Shown: positions 6,928 through 9,031 of the stretch, piece after piece
How the letters are laid out: each line of letters opens with the position of its first letter
How positions within the stretch are numbered: the first letter of the stretch is position 1
Assembly (NCBI GenBank): GCA_902465425.1
Contig: CABQNA010000044.1
Location: 1 to 9,031 of the forward strand
Direction of reading: 5' to 3'
DNA: 9,031 nucleotides
Source of the DNA: an uncultured Collinsella sp.
GTDB lineage: Bacteria > Actinomycetota > Coriobacteriia > Coriobacteriales > Coriobacteriaceae
Translations under genes and position numbers: made by a program
The notes under the pieces: model-generated
What the model saw: the letters and a program-made list of their open reading frames with translations, nothing else
Databases searched by the model: none
Told to the model about the DNA's origin: nothing

Positions 6928-7596
6928 ATGGAAACGAAGAGTTTGAGTGAATCGACCATTTGCTGCTTTGGCGATTCGACCACATGGGGCGATAACGGAT
7001 GCGGCGCAGGCGGCAACGACATCTCTTGGACTTCGCATCTGGGCGCGTTGCTGGGAGGTGCGGTCGTCGAGAACTTTGGCATCAAGGGTTCGCGTATCGC
7101 CATCAAGGCCGACCGTACCGATTCGTTTGTCGAGCGCCTTGACGGTATCGACGATGCGGCCGATATCTACATCGTCTTTGGCGGCGTCAACGACTTTAGC
7201 CGCAACGTGCCGCTTGGAGAGCTCGGCAGCACGGACGTGCATGAGTTCTATGGTGCACTCGATTACCTGATCCGTACCATCACGGCGCGCTCGCCTCGGG
7301 CAAAGCTCGTGTTTATGACGCCGTGCAAGACGAGCGGCAAGCACGAGAAGGATATCCCGGCAAGCGACGAGCTCAACCACCTGGGCCTGACGCAGGTCGC
7401 CTACGTGCGAGCGATGCTCGAGGTCTGTGACCGCTACTCCGTGCCGGTGATTGACCTGTATGCGCAAAGCGGTATCAGCCCGTTTTTGCCGGAGCACCGC
7501 GAGCTCTATATGCCGGACGGTCTGCACTACAGCCCGGCTGGCTATGAGCGCCTGGCGCATCGCATCGCCGCGGGTCTCACCGCCGTTTGCCGCTAA
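6928..7596 (+). CDS. SGNH/GDSL-type esterase
   Basis: A 222-residue SGNH-hydrolase, a serine esterase family that includes carbohydrate acetylesterases such as rhamnogalacturonan acetylesterase (CE12). The four blocks are present: FGDSTTW with S17, NFGIKGSR with G51/G54 for the oxyanion hole, GGVND with N88, and PDGLHYSPAGY with D197 and H200. Length fits a single SGNH domain and no signal peptide is seen, so it is probably cytosolic. The ATG at 6928 is chosen because a GAGGAGA site (6915-6921) precedes it; an in-frame ATG at 6868 lacks one. It follows the CE8 fusion gene after 69 bp without a terminator, so both are probably cotranscribed. Removal of acetyl groups from pectin fragments is inferred from context; lipid or arylester substrates cannot be excluded. 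Confidence 0.85.
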   Translation: METKSLSESTICCFGDSTTWGDNGCGAGGNDISWTSHLGALLGGAVVENFGIKGSRIAIKADRTDSFVERLDGIDDAADIYIVFGGVNDFSRNVPLGELGSTDVHEFYGALDYLIRTITARSPRAKLVFMTPCKTSGKHEKDIPASDELNHLGLTQVAYVRAMLEVCDRYSVPVIDLYAQSGISPFLPEHRELYMPDGLHYSPAGYERLAHRIAAGLTAVCR

Positions 7597-7610
7597 AAGT
7601 CTGCCGTTCG

Positions 7611-7648
7611 CGAGGAATATAGGGTTAACGTTCACCCTATATTCCTCG
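7611..7648. promoter_or_regulatory. 38-bp near-perfect palindrome containing operator O4
   Basis: The left arm 7611-7629 (CGAGGAATATAGGGTTAAC) is the reverse complement of 7630-7648 except for one pair (7626 with 7633). The centre is the AACGTTCACC box O4 (7627-7636). It starts 14 bp after the SGNH stop codon. There is no T run after it, so it is not a classic terminator, though as RNA it could protect the upstream transcript's 3' end. As DNA it looks like an extended repressor site for the GH105 promoter. Confidence 0.7.
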
Positions 7649-7661
7649 TTCGCGTTACACT
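7631..7661 (+). promoter_or_regulatory. Probable promoter of the GH105 gene
   Basis: TTCACC (7631-7636) and TACACT (7656-7661) could be -35 and -10 elements; the spacing of 19 bp is long and both matches are moderate. Support comes mainly from symmetry with the symporter promoter: both have TTCACC from the upstream operator as -35, a TCGCG stretch just before the -10, and a second operator over the start point. Confidence 0.4.
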
Positions 7662-7662
7662 A

Positions 7663-7678
7663 GGGGTAACGTTCACCT
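7663..7678 (+). promoter_or_regulatory. GH105 operator O5 (AACGTTCACC box)
   Basis: GGGGTAACGTTCACCT holds the same 10-mer; its centre is 41 bp from O4, almost the same spacing as O2 to O3 (40 bp). It ends 25 bp before the GH105 start codon and would cover the transcription start. Confidence 0.65.
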
Positions 7679-7703
7679 ATCGTTTATGTCAGAGGGGACA
7701 GCA

Positions 7704-8942
7704 ATGGGTTGCAATCAAATCCTGGACCGTTATATCGAGCAGTTGATCGAAACCTCTACGCCGCAGGCGCCGGCTTGGAATATCGAAAAGATTCGCGCCG
7801 GCAAGGAGAACACCTGGAACTATATCGACGGCTGCATGATCAAGGCGCTCATCGAGCTGTACGAGATCACGGGTGAGCAGCGCTACCTGACCTTTGCCGA
7901 CGACTATATCGATTTCTTTGTCCAGGACGACGGCACCATCAAGCATTACAACCCGCAGGAGTACAACCTCGATAACGTCAATGCGGGCAAGACCCTCTAC
8001 AAGCTCTATGACCTGGTGGGCAAGCCCAAGTATCGCGCCGCCATGGATACCATCTATCGTCAGCTCGAAACCCAGCCGCGTACCAAAGAGGGCGTGTTTT
8101 GGCACAAGGCCGTCTACCCCAACCAGATCTGGCTCGACGGCATGTATATGGCGCAGCCGTTCTACATGCAGTATGAGCTGAGCTTCCACAACCGTCGTGC
8201 CTGCTCGGACAGCTTCCATATGTTCCAGGTTGTGCATGACCTGATGCGCAACCCCCTCAACGGTCTGTACTATCACGCTTACGACGCGAGCCGCAAACAG
8301 TTCTGGTGCGACCCGGTCACCGGCCTTTCGGCTAACTTCTGGCTGCGCGCCGAGGGCTGGTTTGCCATGGCGCTCATCGACACCTGGGAGCTTATGCCGC
8401 CTTCGATGTCGGCCGAGAAGGACGAGATCCGCAAGATGTTCCACGATCTGATCGACGCCATGCTGCCGTATCAGGACGAGAAGACCGGCATGTGGCACCA
8501 GGTCATCAACCTGCCCAATATCGCCCCCAACTACCTGGAGGAGTCAGGCAGCGCCATCTTTGCCAACGCCATCATGAAGGGCGTGCGTCTGGGCGTGCTG
8601 GGCGAGCGTTACTACCAGTACGGCCGTCGCGCCTTCGATGGCATCTGCGAGACCTGCCTGTCCGAGTATGACGGGCAGCTGGCGCTCGACAACATCTGCC
8701 TGGTTGCGGGCCTGGGCAACACCGCGCACCGCGAGGGCACGTTTGATTACTACATGAGCGAGCCCGTGGTCAAAAATGATGCAAAGGGTGTGGCGCCGCT
8801 GGTGCTTGCCTATATCGAGACCATGCATCACGACAAGCTGGCCGGTAAGCGCGATCCGCTCGCCCCCTCGGGCGTGTGCTCCATCGAGGACCCGTTTGGC
8901 GGATACACCCCGGGCATCAACGCTCATAAGGGATGTGAATAA
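7704..8942 (+). CDS. GH105 unsaturated rhamnogalacturonyl / galacturonyl hydrolase
   Basis: A 412-residue (alpha/alpha)6-barrel enzyme of family GH105 (YteR/YesR type). It hydrates and releases the 4,5-unsaturated uronic acid from the non-reducing end of oligosaccharides made by pectate or rhamnogalacturonan lyases. The start at 7704 has a strong site (AGAGGGGA, 7691-7698); an in-frame ATG at 7686 lies upstream of that site. The active-site positions known for Bacillus YteR appear intact, shifted by about two residues: D90 (NLDN), H134 (FWHK), W143 and catalytic D145 (NQIWLDGMY), H191 (YYHAYD), R215 and W219 (WLRAEGW), and LEESGSA (278-284). No signal peptide is visible, so it acts on imported fragments. 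Paired operators precede it, and the next gene begins one base after its stop. Whether the preferred aglycone is rhamnose or galacturonate cannot be read from the sequence. Confidence 0.92.
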   Translation: MGCNQILDRYIEQLIETSTPQAPAWNIEKIRAGKENTWNYIDGCMIKALIELYEITGEQRYLTFADDYIDFFVQDDGTIKHYNPQEYNLDNVNAGKTLYKLYDLVGKPKYRAAMDTIYRQLETQPRTKEGVFWHKAVYPNQIWLDGMYMAQPFYMQYELSFHNRRACSDSFHMFQVVHDLMRNPLNGLYYHAYDASRKQFWCDPVTGLSANFWLRAEGWFAMALIDTWELMPPSMSAEKDEIRKMFHDLIDAMLPYQDEKTGMWHQVINLPNIAPNYLEESGSAIFANAIMKGVRLGVLGERYYQYGRRAFDGICETCLSEYDGQLALDNICLVAGLGNTAHREGTFDYYMSEPVVKNDAKGVAPLVLAYIETMHHDKLAGKRDPLAPSGVCSIEDPFGGYTPGINAHKGCE

Positions 8943-8943
8943 C

Positions 8944-9031
8944 GTGGGGGCTATTACTCCGGGCGTACGTTTGCACGACCTTCCGCAGGGAACCGTCGAG
9001 GAACGCATTCGCATGGCGGGAGAGCTGGGCT
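8944..9031 (+). CDS. Start of a probable TIM-barrel sugar isomerase/epimerase (3' end outside window)
   Basis: Only 29 residues are visible, beginning at a GTG one base after the GH105 stop; AAGGG (8928-8932) about 11 bp upstream may serve as its ribosome site, and translational coupling is likely. The visible peptide (GVRLHDLPQGTVEERIRMAGELG) resembles the first strand and helix of xylose-isomerase-like TIM barrels (sugar phosphate isomerase/epimerase family), in which an early GxRxHD-type strand is followed by an EERI...ELG helix. This is pattern recognition on a short fragment; other TIM-barrel enzymes are possible. Its place in the GH105 operon fits processing of the released sugar. Confidence 0.45.
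   Translation, partial: MGAITPGVRLHDLPQGTVEERIRMAGELG

Noticed and set aside
7611..7648. Palindrome read as a rho-independent terminator
   Set aside because: The stem is long enough, but no T run follows on either strand and the arms are AT-rich in the middle; operator symmetry explains the centre better.

Overview
The window reads as part of a pectin / galacturonate utilisation locus from a fairly high-GC anaerobic bacterium. Codon style, gene content and the intracellular design suggest a gut Coriobacteriia member (Collinsella or a relative). That assignment is an inference from style, not a database match. All genes lie on the + strand, the first and last are cut by the window edges, and no mobile element, RNA gene or CRISPR array was seen.

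Layout: the 3' part of an altronate dehydratase gene (uxaA, 3-932) ends in a strong intrinsic terminator. A 355-bp gap follows with three copies of the 10-mer AACGTTCACC, two of them flanking a likely promoter. Then come a GPH-family sugar:cation symporter (1288-2847) with its own terminator, a GH28 polygalacturonase without signal peptide (2963-4558) with a further terminator, and a 721-residue fusion of a CE8 pectin methylesterase with an alpha/beta-hydrolase esterase (4693-6858). A GDSL/SGNH esterase (6928-7596) is next. A second control region (7597-7703) carries two more AACGTTCACC copies, one inside a near-perfect 38-bp palindrome. It precedes a GH105 unsaturated uronyl hydrolase (7704-8942), followed one base later by the start of a probable TIM-barrel sugar isomerase/epimerase (8944-9031, partial).

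Working model (inference): the symporter imports pectin oligosaccharides. In the cytosol, the CE8 fusion and SGNH enzyme remove methyl and acyl esters, GH28 trims saturated oligogalacturonides, and GH105 removes unsaturated uronic acids left by lyases. Saturated galacturonate then flows through the isomerase route in which UxaA dehydrates altronate to 2-keto-3-deoxygluconate. Symporter and GH105 expression appear co-regulated by one LacI-type repressor encoded outside the window, with paired operators about 40 bp apart around each promoter. None of the depolymerising or de-esterifying enzymes shows an export signal, so the locus looks built for uptake of fragments and intracellular digestion.
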